Shown: piece after piece, positions 52,542-61,358 of the stretch | Layout: every line of letters starts with the position of its first letter | Position numbering within the stretch: the stretch's first letter is position 1 | Source of the DNA: CAVXJN01 sp963762165 | GTDB lineage: Bacteria > Pseudomonadota > Gammaproteobacteria > JASBUN01 | Assembly: GCA_963762165.1 (NCBI GenBank) | Contig: CAVXJN010000003.1 | Span: forward strand, 124,001-188,000 | Direction of reading: 5' to 3' | Length of the DNA: 64,000 nt | Translations under genes and position numbers: made by a program | The notes under the pieces: model-generated | The model's database searches: none | The model's input: the letters and a program-made list of their open reading frames with translations, nothing else | Told to the model about the DNA's origin: nothing

Positions 52542-54656
52542 TCAATGCAGTCCCGAGCGCGGCTCACCCATGAAATTGCCTTGGGCGTAATCGACGCCCA
52601 GTTCGGCCAGACGCTGCAGGATGCGGCGATCGGCGACATACTCGGCAATGGTTTCGATCCCCATCGAGTGGGCGACCTGGTTGATCGAACGCACCATGGC
52701 CTGGTCGAACGGGTCCACCTGGATATCCCGCACGAAAGCGCCGTCGATCTTCACGTAATCGACCGGCAGATGCTTGAGGTAGGTGAAAGAAGAGAACCCC
52801 GTGCCGAAATCGTCCAGCGCGAAGCGGCAACCAATGTCCTGCAATTCGCGCATGAAGGCGCTGGCGTAACCCATGTGGGGCACGGCAAGCGCCACCGATT
52901 CGGTGATTTCCAGCATGATCGATCCGGGCGGCAACGGTGAGGCCGCGACCCGGTCACGAATGAATTTCAGCATGTCACGATCACCAAGGGACGTTCCCGA
53001 AAGATTGATCGAAAAACGCGTACCGCGGCCGTGTTTGTGCATGTCCTCCAGAAGCGCCACGGAACGCAGCAACACCCATTGATCGATTTCGATCATCAAT
53101 CCGTTGCGCTCGGCAGCACTGATGAACGGAGCCGGCAACATCAAGGAACCGTCATCGTGAGGAAAACGCAGCAGCACTTCGTAGTGCGCGATGTCGCCGG
53201 TTTGTGTGTGCATGATTGGCTGGAACACCAATTCCAAATGATCGTGCTGCAATCCATCCTTGATCGCATGAATCATCTTCAGGTCATCCAGACCCAGATC
53301 GCGCTCGTCGTGATGTTCCAGATACATTCGACAATTTGTTCGGCCCTGGCGTTTGGCCGCATAGCACGCAACGTCGGCACGGCGCAGGGCTTCGGCTTTG
53401 GAGGAAACCTGGCGCCCAAACACCGCGATGCCGATGCTCGCGGTAACATCATAACGCACGCCCTTGCGCCGGAAGCTGAGATTTTCCACGTCGCCGCCGT
53501 AGCCCCTCGCCAACTCCAATGCCTGTTCGCCATCCACATTGGCGAACAGCACACCGAATTCGTCGCCGCCCAATCGGGCCAGCACGTCGGTTTCTCGAAC
53601 GCGCTGCGAAAACAGACCCGCCAATTCGCGCAACAGCTCATCGCCCACTGAGTGACCGGCCGTATCGTTGACCTGCTTGAAGCGATTCAGGTCCATGTAC
53701 ATGATGGCGCCCGAAGCCGCGCCCCGGCGACTCAACTGTACGGCGCGCTCGAGTTCCTGTTCGAAAAAATGCCGATTGTACAATCCCGTCAATGGGTCGT
53801 GTTCGGCGAGATAGCGCAACTGCCGGTGGGCCAACTGTTCTTCGGTGACGTCGCGAAACACCAGCACAACCCCCAGCACGCGCCCCTGTTCATCCCGAAT
53901 CGGCGCAGCTGAATCCTCGATTACATACTCGGCCCCATTGCGGGCGATGAGTACGGTATGGTTGGCGAGTTCGACCGCATCGCCGCGCTTCAGGCAGCGC
54001 GCAATCGGGTCGACCGCACGCTTGCGTGTTTGCTCATGCACAATATCGAAAACGCTAACGAAGGGCTTGCCGCGAGCTTCCGTGCTGAGCCAGCCGCACA
54101 GTCGTTCGGCAACGGGATTGAGATATTGCACTACGCCGTCGGCGTCCGTTGTGATCACCCCGTCGCCGATGCAGTGCAGGGTGACCATGGCGCGCTCGTG
54201 CTCCAATTGCAGCGCGTCCTGGCTGGATTTGAGTTGCCGCTGTTCTGTGCGCTTGCGCAGCAGGTCGGCAGTCAAGGTTTCGATTTCGGACATCGACCCG
54301 GATGACGGCAACCAGCGCAGCAATACTCGTTTTACGCCTGCGGCGTCACGGGACATCGGCAGTGCCTGACAGCGCCAGCGGCCGGTAATATTCAGATCCC
54401 GCCGCCAGCGTAACGGCGTCGGCACCGGCCGCGTGCATCGGCGCCAATAGCCCATATGACGCTGCAATTGGTCGTGCGGATTATCGAGCAACTGCGCAAG
54501 GTTGCCGCCGATCCGTTCGGTTGCCATCCCCAGCCGCGAACGCGCCGACCGGTTGGCAGCTTGAATCACGCCCGCCACGTCGACCAGCAGCATGACCTCC
54601 GGCAGCGCATCCGCCCAAGAGAAGTCTTCGATGTTCGCCGTGTGCATTTGATCCAT
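52542..54656 (-). CDS. PAS-PAS-GGDEF-EAL cyclic di-GMP protein
   Basis: A 704-residue cytoplasmic protein with two PAS domains (about residues 10-110 and 160-285), a GGDEF domain (RLGGDEFGVLFANV) and an EAL domain. EAL motifs are EVLLRF (EVL in place of EAL), SINLSGTSLGD, MLEITES and FALDDFGTGFSSFTYLKHLPVDYVKIDGAFVRD. No membrane helix is present, so the signal is probably internal (redox or ligand). The start at 54656 is ten bases after the MetOD1-type gene, which likely acts with it. Confidence 0.92.
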   Translation of the reverse strand: MDQMHTANIEDFSWADALPEVMLLVDVAGVIQAANRSARSRLGMATERIGGNLAQLLDNPHDQLQRHMGYWRRCTRPVPTPLRWRRDLNITGRWRCQALPMSRDAAGVKRVLLRWLPSSGSMSEIETLTADLLRKRTEQRQLKSSQDALQLEHERAMVTLHCIGDGVITTDADGVVQYLNPVAERLCGWLSTEARGKPFVSVFDIVHEQTRKRAVDPIARCLKRGDAVELANHTVLIARNGAEYVIEDSAAPIRDEQGRVLGVVLVFRDVTEEQLAHRQLRYLAEHDPLTGLYNRHFFEQELERAVQLSRRGAASGAIMYMDLNRFKQVNDTAGHSVGDELLRELAGLFSQRVRETDVLARLGGDEFGVLFANVDGEQALELARGYGGDVENLSFRRKGVRYDVTASIGIAVFGRQVSSKAEALRRADVACYAAKRQGRTNCRMYLEHHDERDLGLDDLKMIHAIKDGLQHDHLELVFQPIMHTQTGDIAHYEVLLRFPHDDGSLMLPAPFISAAERNGLMIEIDQWVLLRSVALLEDMHKHGRGTRFSINLSGTSLGDRDMLKFIRDRVAASPLPPGSIMLEITESVALAVPHMGYASAFMRELQDIGCRFALDDFGTGFSSFTYLKHLPVDYVKIDGAFVRDIQVDPFDQAMVRSINQVAHSMGIETIAEYVADRRILQRLAELGVDYAQGNFMGEPRSGLH

Positions 54657-54666
54657 GCAGTCGACG

Positions 54667-55206
54667 TTACATGCGGAAATATTCGATCCCGGCGTCACCA
54701 TGCTCGACCGACTCCGTGAGGTCAATCACCACGCGACAACCGTTGTCGCCCTTGGCAATGGTTTCGTCCAGATGCACTTTTGCGTAGCCGAGGTTTTCGG
54801 CGGTGATGGTTCCGAACACACTCGAGGTCATCATGCACAACGAGTTGCGGTCCAGCACCTTGTCGCCGAAGGGGCATCGGCGGTTGCGCAATACGATCGT
54901 CGTTTCGGACACAGACTCGACATAGAAATCACCGTCTATTCTGCGTTTGAGATCGATCAGGACCTGGACAACCTGTTCGATGTCGAGCCGCTGAGTCTTG
55001 AGCGCGTCTCGATAGTCTTGATTGAGAATATCTCCCATCTGTTGCCCCACCAGGCTGACGAAGCCTTGTGCCTCGTCCAGGCCCACCACCTCTTCCAGCG
55101 TACCGGATAGATGGCGCAACAATGAGCGCATGAAAATGTCTCGATCCAGGTTGACCGGCAGGTCGGCCGTTGCCACCGTTTCGGCAACGGATTTGGCTTG
55201 GCTCAT
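54667..55206 (-). CDS. MetOD1-type sensor/output domain protein
   Basis: A 179-residue soluble protein resembling the methanogen output domain 1 family (LEEVVGLDEAQGFVSLVGQQMGDILNQDYRDAL, then NRRCPFGDKVLDRNSLCMMTSSVFGTITAENLGYAKVHLDETIAKGDNGCRVVIDL). Conserved Cys residues occur in RRCPFG, SLCMM and NGCRV, suggesting metal or cluster binding. The ATG at 55206 follows GGAG. Tight spacing to the GGDEF-EAL gene suggests it feeds a signal to that protein. Confidence 0.75.
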   Translation of the reverse strand: MSQAKSVAETVATADLPVNLDRDIFMRSLLRHLSGTLEEVVGLDEAQGFVSLVGQQMGDILNQDYRDALKTQRLDIEQVVQVLIDLKRRIDGDFYVESVSETTIVLRNRRCPFGDKVLDRNSLCMMTSSVFGTITAENLGYAKVHLDETIAKGDNGCRVVIDLTESVEHGDAGIEYFRM

Positions 55207-55365
55207 GGGAATCTCCATATCGATTATTATGTTTTTTATGGTCTGCCAGCGGCGCCCCGGCTAACTTTCGCGAAGCGAAGTATAGTGCGCAGCCCACCCA
55301 CTGCCAGCGACAGTAACATAAGGGAACTATGCGGGCGATAGTGACGCAAATGGGCGACGCAACCA

Positions 55366-56151
55366 TCATCCCCATAGAATCCGCGCGCCGAGAACGAGCA
55401 GGAAACCCGCAAACAAGCGTTTGAGCAATTTCGGCGGAAGCCGGTGGGCAAGACCTGCCCCCAGCGGCGCGAATGCGGTACTGGCGACGACGATACCGAC
55501 GAACGCCGGGAAATTCACGAAACCCACGCTCCACGGCGGCAGATTAGGCTCCTGCCAACCGCTGACCATGTAACTCAACGCCCCGGAGGCTGCGATCGGC
55601 AATCCGATGGCGGCCGACGTGGCCACCGCAATGCGCACGCCGACGTTGCACCACGTCAGAAACGGGACCGACATGGAGCCTCCGCCCACACCCATGAGGC
55701 TGGCGACCGTGCCGATGCCAAGGCCGGCGCCGAGCATTCCGGGCGTGCCCGGCAACTTGCGATGCGGCGCTGCCGCATTGCCCAGCGCCATTTGCGCCGC
55801 AACCAGCAGCATGAACAGTCCGAACAGGATGCGCAGCGTCTCACCAGGTAGTTGCTTGGCGATCAGCGCGCCGAGCATGCCACCCACCACGATCCCCGGC
55901 GTAATGACCCGAAATACCCGCCAATCGATGGCACCACGACGCTGATGGGCGCGAATGGAAGACAGCGAGGTGATCACGATGGTCGCCAGCGACGTGCCGA
56001 TCGCCACATGCATGATCACGGTCGGATCCACGCCCTGATGGCCGAACACCAGAGCCAGGACCGGCACGATGATGATGCCGCCGCCGATACCCAGTAACCC
56101 CGCCAGCATGCCGGCGAGGCCGCCCATCGACAATAAGATTAGAATATCCAA
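55366..56151 (-). CDS. TauE/SafE family anion permease
   Basis: About 261 residues, eight helices, of the TauE/SafE family: GLAGMLAGLLGIGGGIIIVPVLALVFG and a second copy GTVASLMGVGGGSMSVPFLTWCNV, the internal repeat typical of the family. It exports sulfite, sulfoacetate or similar organic anions. It is 55 bases downstream of matA on the same strand and could be part of the malonate operon, or linked to sulfite handling by soeABC. The start is uncertain; a TTG at 56151 begins the first helix and the longest frame opens at 56295. Confidence 0.8.
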   Translation of the reverse strand: MDILILLSMGGLAGMLAGLLGIGGGIIIVPVLALVFGHQGVDPTVIMHVAIGTSLATIVITSLSSIRAHQRRGAIDWRVFRVITPGIVVGGMLGALIAKQLPGETLRILFGLFMLLVAAQMALGNAAAPHRKLPGTPGMLGAGLGIGTVASLMGVGGGSMSVPFLTWCNVGVRIAVATSAAIGLPIAASGALSYMVSGWQEPNLPPWSVGFVNFPAFVGIVVASTAFAPLGAGLAHRLPPKLLKRLFAGFLLVLGARILWG

Positions 56152-56206
56152 GGTAAAAATCCGCGAAATGGAAACGGTGAACCCGGCAACTCGCAGCCGC
56201 GGCGAA

Positions 56207-57610
56207 TCATCCGCTTTGGATGACGCCCTCGCGCGACTCAGAGACTCGCTTGTGCATCCGCGCCAGTGGTTTGGACATGACGACGCGGCCTTCACCGACG
56301 AAACGCTCGTGATTGAGCTCGACTTCTTCGGGAATATACAGATAGTTCACCATGACGCCGTAGGAGGCCTGGAGGCCATGGCGCGATTGGTCGGCGAACA
56401 GATCGATGCGCTCGAGGCGTGCGCCGTTGGCGAGATGGAACGCGGCCACCGGGTCCACCAAGGTGCCATTGCTGCGCTCGGCAGTCAGATAAGCAAGCGC
56501 CAACTGCTGCAACGGCTCAGACAACAGATCCACGTGATCCAGAAGCCGATTGTTGAGCAATTCCCGCAGGGCACCCGGCGCTGACGGTACATTTGCGGCG
56601 GCGCACAAGCTTTCCGCAAACGGTTCCAGCAAGGCCTGCACATGGTGCGGATCGAGACCGCGATCCTCTCCCGCCAGAGCGGCGTCCAGCACCGCGGCGA
56701 AGCGCGGCATCGGCGACAGGGTGGCGAAATCCCGCAATCGCGGCAGTTCCGCACGCAACTCGGTCAACACCTGCTTGATCAGAAAATTACCGAAGGAAAT
56801 ACCGCGCAGACCGGTCTGGGTATTGTTGATGGAATAAAACATTGCCGTATCGGCCTGTTCCGGATCGAGCAACGGCGCATTGGGATCAAGCAGCGGCTGC
56901 ACCGAATCCGCGATTCCCTGCACCAGCGCCACTTCGACGAAAATCAGCGGCTCCTCCGGCATCGCCGGGTGGAAGAACGCAAAGCAGCGCCGGTCGCGCA
57001 ACAGTCTGCGGCGCAAATCGTCCCAACCCTGGATGGCGTGAACCGCTTCGTAGTTGATCAGTTTTTCCAGGACCTGCGCCGGACTTTGCCAATCAATGTT
57101 GCGCAACTGCAGGAAACCGCGATTGAACCAGGAACTCAGCAAATGCTTGAGGTCGGCGTCGACATCGCGCAGATGGGGGTGCTGGCGGCTGAACGCCAAC
57201 AAGTCGGATCGCATCGCCACCAGATTGGCGGTGCCGTTAGGCGCCGTATTCAGGCGCCGAAACAGTTCCTGTCGCGGCGGTTCGGCCGCGTCGGTCAAGC
57301 GGACAAAAGCCTCCGGACTGGGATCCTGGCGATAGTCATCTAACGCAGCTTGAATATGTCCCACATCGGGACCGAACTCCCGTTTCAAGAGTTCGAAAAA
57401 CGCCAGCTTCTGGTCGCGGTCAAAGCCCTTGTATAGCTGCAGCATCGCGCGGGCCAACGCCAGCGAAGACGCCTCGCCGCGACCGGACAATAATTGCTTG
57501 CACAATGTCGCCGGATCGCTCCCGGCGCGGGTTGCGGGATCGAGTTTGAGCAGTTCGCGGCCGCGGTCGGCAACCGCCTCCAGCATCCGCTCCAACCAAC
57601 CTTGCTTCAC
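56207..57610 (-). CDS. matA: Malonyl-CoA decarboxylase
   Basis: A 467-residue malonyl-CoA decarboxylase that converts malonyl-CoA to acetyl-CoA and CO2. Family blocks include YEAVHAIQGWDDLRRRL, CFAFFHPAMPEEPLIFVEVALVQGI and MFYSINNTQTGLRGISFGNFLIKQV, the acetyltransferase-like catalytic half. The catalytic Ser/His region is at the C-terminus (HLANGARLERIDLFAD; SYGVMVNYLYI). The GTG start at 57610 abuts the dctM stop. A longer open frame upstream is only the antisense-frame shadow of dctM and is rejected. Confidence 0.93.
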   Translation of the reverse strand: MKQGWLERMLEAVADRGRELLKLDPATRAGSDPATLCKQLLSGRGEASSLALARAMLQLYKGFDRDQKLAFFELLKREFGPDVGHIQAALDDYRQDPSPEAFVRLTDAAEPPRQELFRRLNTAPNGTANLVAMRSDLLAFSRQHPHLRDVDADLKHLLSSWFNRGFLQLRNIDWQSPAQVLEKLINYEAVHAIQGWDDLRRRLLRDRRCFAFFHPAMPEEPLIFVEVALVQGIADSVQPLLDPNAPLLDPEQADTAMFYSINNTQTGLRGISFGNFLIKQVLTELRAELPRLRDFATLSPMPRFAAVLDAALAGEDRGLDPHHVQALLEPFAESLCAAANVPSAPGALRELLNNRLLDHVDLLSEPLQQLALAYLTAERSNGTLVDPVAAFHLANGARLERIDLFADQSRHGLQASYGVMVNYLYIPEEVELNHERFVGEGRVVMSKPLARMHKRVSESREGVIQSG

Positions 57611-58923
57611 TATTCGATTCCCATGAAATGATTGGGCAGCCAGGTGGCGATATCGGGAAAGATGGTCAACAAAACGATACCGAGCACCATGCAAAGCATG
57701 AACGGCAGCGCGCCCCAGAGGATGGTCGGCAATTTCACGTCGGGCGCGATTCCGTTGATTACGTAAAGGTTCAATCCCACCGGTGGCGTGATCAACCCGA
57801 TCTCCATGTTGATGGTCAATACCACGCCGAACCAGATCGGATCGTAACCGTGGTGGGCGATGATCGGCACCAGAGTGGGTGCCGCCATCAGGATCACCGC
57901 CACCGGCGGCAGGAACAGCCCCGCCACCAACAAAAACAGGTTGATATAAATCAACAACACCCACGGACTGACATCGAGCGCGCCGATCCAGTGCGCCAGC
58001 GATTGGGTGATATACAGGGACGACATCATGTAGCTGAACAGCGCCGCGGTGCCGATGATCAACATGATCATCACCGATTCCCGGGTTGCCGTGCGCAACA
58101 CTTCCCATAGTTCCCGCGGTTTCCACATGCGGTAAATGATGACCACCAGGCCGATTGCAAACATGGCGCCAACGCCGGCCGCTTCCGACGGCGTAGCCAC
58201 GCCGCCGTACAGTGCCCACAGCACCAGCACGATGATGGCCAGGAAGGGCAGAATGCGCGGCAAGATCTCGAACTTCTGTCGCCAGGTATATCCGGTATCG
58301 CCGATCTTGAAGCGAAAGCCCTTGCTGCCGGCGTAGTACAGCGACCACGCCATGAACATCGCCGTCAGCATGATGCCCGGCACGATTCCAGCCACGAACA
58401 GGCGCCCGATCGAAGTGCCGGTGGAAATGCCGTAGACGATCATGGTAATGCTCGGCGGTATCAGGATCCCCAGAGTTCCGCCGGCGGCAATGGCGCCGGT
58501 CGCCAAACCGCTGGGGTAGCCGCGCTTTTTCATTTCCGGGATGCCCATCTTGCCGATCGCGGCGCAGGTCGCCGGCGACGAGCCGCTCAGTGCCGCGAAA
58601 ATCGAGCAGGCGCCCAGATTGGAAATCAGCAGGCCGCCAGGCACTTTGTACAACCAACGTTCTAGCGCCTCGTAGAGATCCGAACCGGCGCGCGAGGATG
58701 CGATAGCCGCGCCCATGAGGATGAACATGGGAATGGAGAGCAGCGCAAATTCGTTCAGCCCGCCGAACAAGGTATCGGCGAGAATGCCGATGCTGCCCCA
58801 GCCGTCGAAAATGCCGAGAAATGCCACCGCCACCGCGCCCAGCGCGAACGCCACCGGCGCACCGCTCAACAGCAGGACGATCAGGGATGCGGCCACCAGC
58901 AGACCAATCGAAAGGGTGCTCAT
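57610..58923 (-). CDS. dctM: TRAP transporter large permease DctM
   Basis: A 437-residue inner-membrane protein with about twelve helices of the DctM family (GLLVAASLIVLLLSGAPVAFALG, then GGTLGILIPPSITMIVYG and GLITPPVGLNLYVINGI). It is the ion-coupled channel of a TRAP transporter. Placement between dctQ and matA points to malonate or a related dicarboxylate as substrate. The start at 58923 begins one base after the dctQ frame ends. Confidence 0.95.
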   Translation of the reverse strand: MSTLSIGLLVAASLIVLLLSGAPVAFALGAVAVAFLGIFDGWGSIGILADTLFGGLNEFALLSIPMFILMGAAIASSRAGSDLYEALERWLYKVPGGLLISNLGACSIFAALSGSSPATCAAIGKMGIPEMKKRGYPSGLATGAIAAGGTLGILIPPSITMIVYGISTGTSIGRLFVAGIVPGIMLTAMFMAWSLYYAGSKGFRFKIGDTGYTWRQKFEILPRILPFLAIIVLVLWALYGGVATPSEAAGVGAMFAIGLVVIIYRMWKPRELWEVLRTATRESVMIMLIIGTAALFSYMMSSLYITQSLAHWIGALDVSPWVLLIYINLFLLVAGLFLPPVAVILMAAPTLVPIIAHHGYDPIWFGVVLTINMEIGLITPPVGLNLYVINGIAPDVKLPTILWGALPFMLCMVLGIVLLTIFPDIATWLPNHFMGIE

Positions 58924-58924
58924 T

Positions 58925-59453
58925 TCAGTCTCCCCGTACTTCTTGCTCTGGTGTGATGCCGAACGGCATATCGCGGCCCGTCGCAAGACTTAAAATATCG
59001 GCGACGTACTGCAAAGATAGTAGTCCGAAGCCGATCGGCATGGCGGCGTACGGGATCCACAAGCGCACCGCCCAGATCGTGTCCGAATACCAGTTGTTGA
59101 CCCACGCCTCATGCCACAGTCGATAGCCGTACCAGGTGATGATGAGACAGAAAACCAGGGAGATCAGGGCCGCCAGAAACGCCAGCACCAGCCGCGCCCG
59201 ATGACCGACATAGAGGGGAATCAAGATCCACGTTCACATGCCCGCGGGTCAGCAGTACATAGGGACTACCGATAAAGGTCGCGGCGATCAGAAGATAAGT
59301 GACGAATTCAGTCTGCCAGATGGACGAGCCTTCGAGCACGTAGCGCACCCAGACCATCTGGCATACCACGATGACCGAGATCAGCACCATGAGTGCGGCC
59401 ACGATGCCGCACAGGCGCGACAGCCTGGTGACGAGGTTGATGAAAGCGTTCAT
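58925..59453 (-). pseudogene. dctQ: TRAP transporter small permease DctQ, one frame break
   Basis: Four-helix DctQ subunit. The first part (MNAFINLVTRLSRLCGIVAALMVLISVIVVCQMVWVRYVLEGSSIWQTEF and onward to LLTRGHVNVDL) and the second (IPLYVGHRARLVLAFLAALISLVFCLIITWYGY) are in different frames. Removing one T of GATCTTGATT near 59227 joins them into about 175 residues, normal for the family. A sequence error is the simplest reading, because the flanking dctP and dctM are intact. Confidence 0.85.
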
Positions 59454-59512
59454 TGGATATGAGGACGGGGCGGTGCCGGGGCGACACCGCCCCGGCGCCG
59501 CGTCCAGGTGGC

Positions 59513-60517
59513 TTATTTGACCGACAAGGCCAGATCCAGCAATTCCTTGCCGCCTTTGACATTCTCTCGGAACGACTTGTAGGACGTGCGGTCTGCGATT
59601 TTCTTCCATTCGTCGTATTGCTCGGGACTCATGGTCACGACCTTGACGCCAGCCTTCTTGTAGGCGTCGATCAATTGTTGATCGGCTTTTTTGGCCGCTT
59701 CATAGGCAAACTTCTCGGCCTTCTTGCCTGCTTCCAGAATCGCCTTCTGCTGATCCTTGTTGAGGCCGTCGAAGATCTGCTTGGACATCAGGATCGGCTC
59801 ATACATGAACCACAGCGCGTTGTCGCCCGGCGCGGTCAGACAGGTGACCTGCTCGTAGATACGATAGGACACCAAGCTCGCGGAACTGGTGTTGGCACCG
59901 TCGAGTACGCCCGTCTGCAGCGCGGAATAGATTTCCGAACTCGGCATGCTGGCGATCGAAGCGCCGGCGCCCGCCAGCATTTCGTTGAATGCCTTGCCGG
60001 CAGCGCGGAACTGCTGACCCTGGACGTCCTTCGGATCGAGCACGCACTGCTTCTTGGACACGAAGCCACCCGCCAACCAGGTATCGGCCAGCACCATGGC
60101 ACCGGCGTCGTTGATCACCTTCTTGATGCGCTTCATGAACTCCGAATGATCCAAGCGCTGGGCATGGTCATGGTTCTTCACCAGACCCGGCATCAGCGTG
60201 GCGTGGAATTCAGGATGTCGTCCACCGGCATAATCGAGCGGGAAGGCGGTAATCGCAAGCTGGCCTTTGACGATCGCGTTCCACTGTTCTTTTGGCTTGT
60301 ACAAAGACTTACCCGGATAAACTTGGATCTTCAGTCCAACGTCGGCTTTTTCGACGTCTCGGGCAATCATCTGCACCATTTCATCGCGCATATCACCCTT
60401 GCCGCCCGGCCACTGGTGGGAAGCCTTGAGCACGGTTTCGGCGCTGGCTGCGCCGCTGCTCAGCGCCACGGCTGCAGACAGTGTGGCGACCGCAATGGTT
60501 CGGGATAGTTTGAACAT
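59513..60517 (-). CDS. dctP: TRAP transporter substrate-binding protein DctP
   Basis: A 334-residue periplasmic binding protein with a signal peptide (ending SGAASAETV) and the DctP fold: LKASHQWPGGKGDMRDEMVQMIARDVEKA, then GVLDGANTSSASLVSYRIYEQV in the binding region. The expected carboxylate-binding Arg is likely in QQFRAAGKAFNEML. The start at 60517 follows GGAGGA. It delivers the ligand, probably malonate, to DctQM. Confidence 0.93.
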   Translation of the reverse strand: MFKLSRTIAVATLSAAVALSSGAASAETVLKASHQWPGGKGDMRDEMVQMIARDVEKADVGLKIQVYPGKSLYKPKEQWNAIVKGQLAITAFPLDYAGGRHPEFHATLMPGLVKNHDHAQRLDHSEFMKRIKKVINDAGAMVLADTWLAGGFVSKKQCVLDPKDVQGQQFRAAGKAFNEMLAGAGASIASMPSSEIYSALQTGVLDGANTSSASLVSYRIYEQVTCLTAPGDNALWFMYEPILMSKQIFDGLNKDQQKAILEAGKKAEKFAYEAAKKADQQLIDAYKKAGVKVVTMSPEQYDEWKKIADRTSYKSFRENVKGGKELLDLALSVK

Positions 60518-60533
60518 ATGCTCCTCCGTTCGA

Positions 60534-61230
60534 TCAATTTGATTTGTTGTGGTTAGGAATGCACTTCTGCACGTCGGAGATTGCTTCGCTCTCCAGCCGT
60601 TCCAAAACGTGCATCTGCGCATATAGGTGCTCTTTCATGTTGTGCTCGGCGGCATCGGGATCGCGCTGCGGAAGGCCTCGATAAATTGCGGTGCTCCTGC
60701 AAAGATCGCTGCAGCCGACCTTGCGCCGTGAGTTGCGCATGGCGCGCCAAGCGCAAGATTTTTCGCAGATCCGTGGTTACCCGCTGCAACCAACGGTTAT
60801 GGGACAACTCCTGAAGCGCCTGATGAAACTCGAAGTTGACTTCGTAATAGCGGTCGATATCGCCAGAGGCCGCGTAGCCTTCCAGACGCTCGTGCAACGC
60901 CTCCAGCCGCTCGACGTCCTGCGCCGTGCAGCGCTCGACTGCCTCGCGCGCGCATAAACCCTCCAGAACCGCCATAACCGGAAATAATTCATGCAGTTCC
61001 TCAAGATCCAGACGCTTCACGAAACAGCCCCGGTTGGGGACCAGTTCCACCAGTCCCTCCGTATGCAGCACCTTCAGCGCTTCGCGCAAGGGCGTGCGGC
61101 TGATTCCGAATACCGCGCACAACTCCTTTTCGTCGATGGCGTCGCCGGGGCGAAGCTGGTGCTCATAGATGCGTTTGCGCAAGCGTTCCGCCACCTGTTG
61201 GTATAGCGCTTTGCGCTTGATCGGTTCCAC
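60534..61230 (-). pseudogene. matR: GntR/FadR-family regulator (MatR-like), one frame break
   Basis: An FCD-type GntR repressor. The winged helix is ALYQQVAERLRKRIYEHQLRPGDAIDEKELCAVFGISRTPLREALKVL, followed by the helical ligand domain with LVPNRGCFVKRL and metal-site residues in FEFHQALQELSHN. The frame breaks near 60685; the proper C-terminus (IYRGLPQRDPDAAEHNMKEHLYAQMHVLERL) is in another frame and ends at 60534. One extra base explains it; restored length is about 231 residues. It likely represses the dctPQM-matA and matB units in the absence of malonate or malonyl-CoA. Confidence 0.85.
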
Positions 61231-61278
61231 CCAGCGAGCCCCTGTGATTTTTTAAAGAATAGACGGCCTTATTGTAAT

Positions 61279-61297
61279 TTGTAATTCATAATTATAA
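61279..61297. promoter_or_regulatory. Candidate GntR/MatR operator
   Basis: TTGTAATT-CAT-AATTATAA is a 19-base palindrome with one mismatch, in the short gap between the divergent regulator and matB genes, just before the matB ribosome-binding region. Confidence 0.6.
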
Positions 61298-61316
61298 ATT
61301 CCGGAGGGAGAGTCTA

Positions 61317-61358
61317 ATGACGCTCCGTTTTCACTGTCAAGCGATGAACACTCCGTGA
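61317..61358 (+). other. Thirteen-codon leader frame overlapping the matB start
   Basis: An ATG with a strong GGAGGGAG site 6-13 bases upstream opens a 13-codon frame whose TGA overlaps the matB GTG (GTGA). It may be a coupling leader peptide. Alternatively it marks the true matB start with a one-base sequence error in between. Confidence 0.5.

Noticed and set aside
57611..58657. A long open frame extending matA upstream to 816 codons, suggesting a fusion protein
   Set aside because: The extension is an out-of-frame, Arg/His-rich shadow of dctM. The malonyl-CoA decarboxylase family sequence begins at the GTG at 57610.
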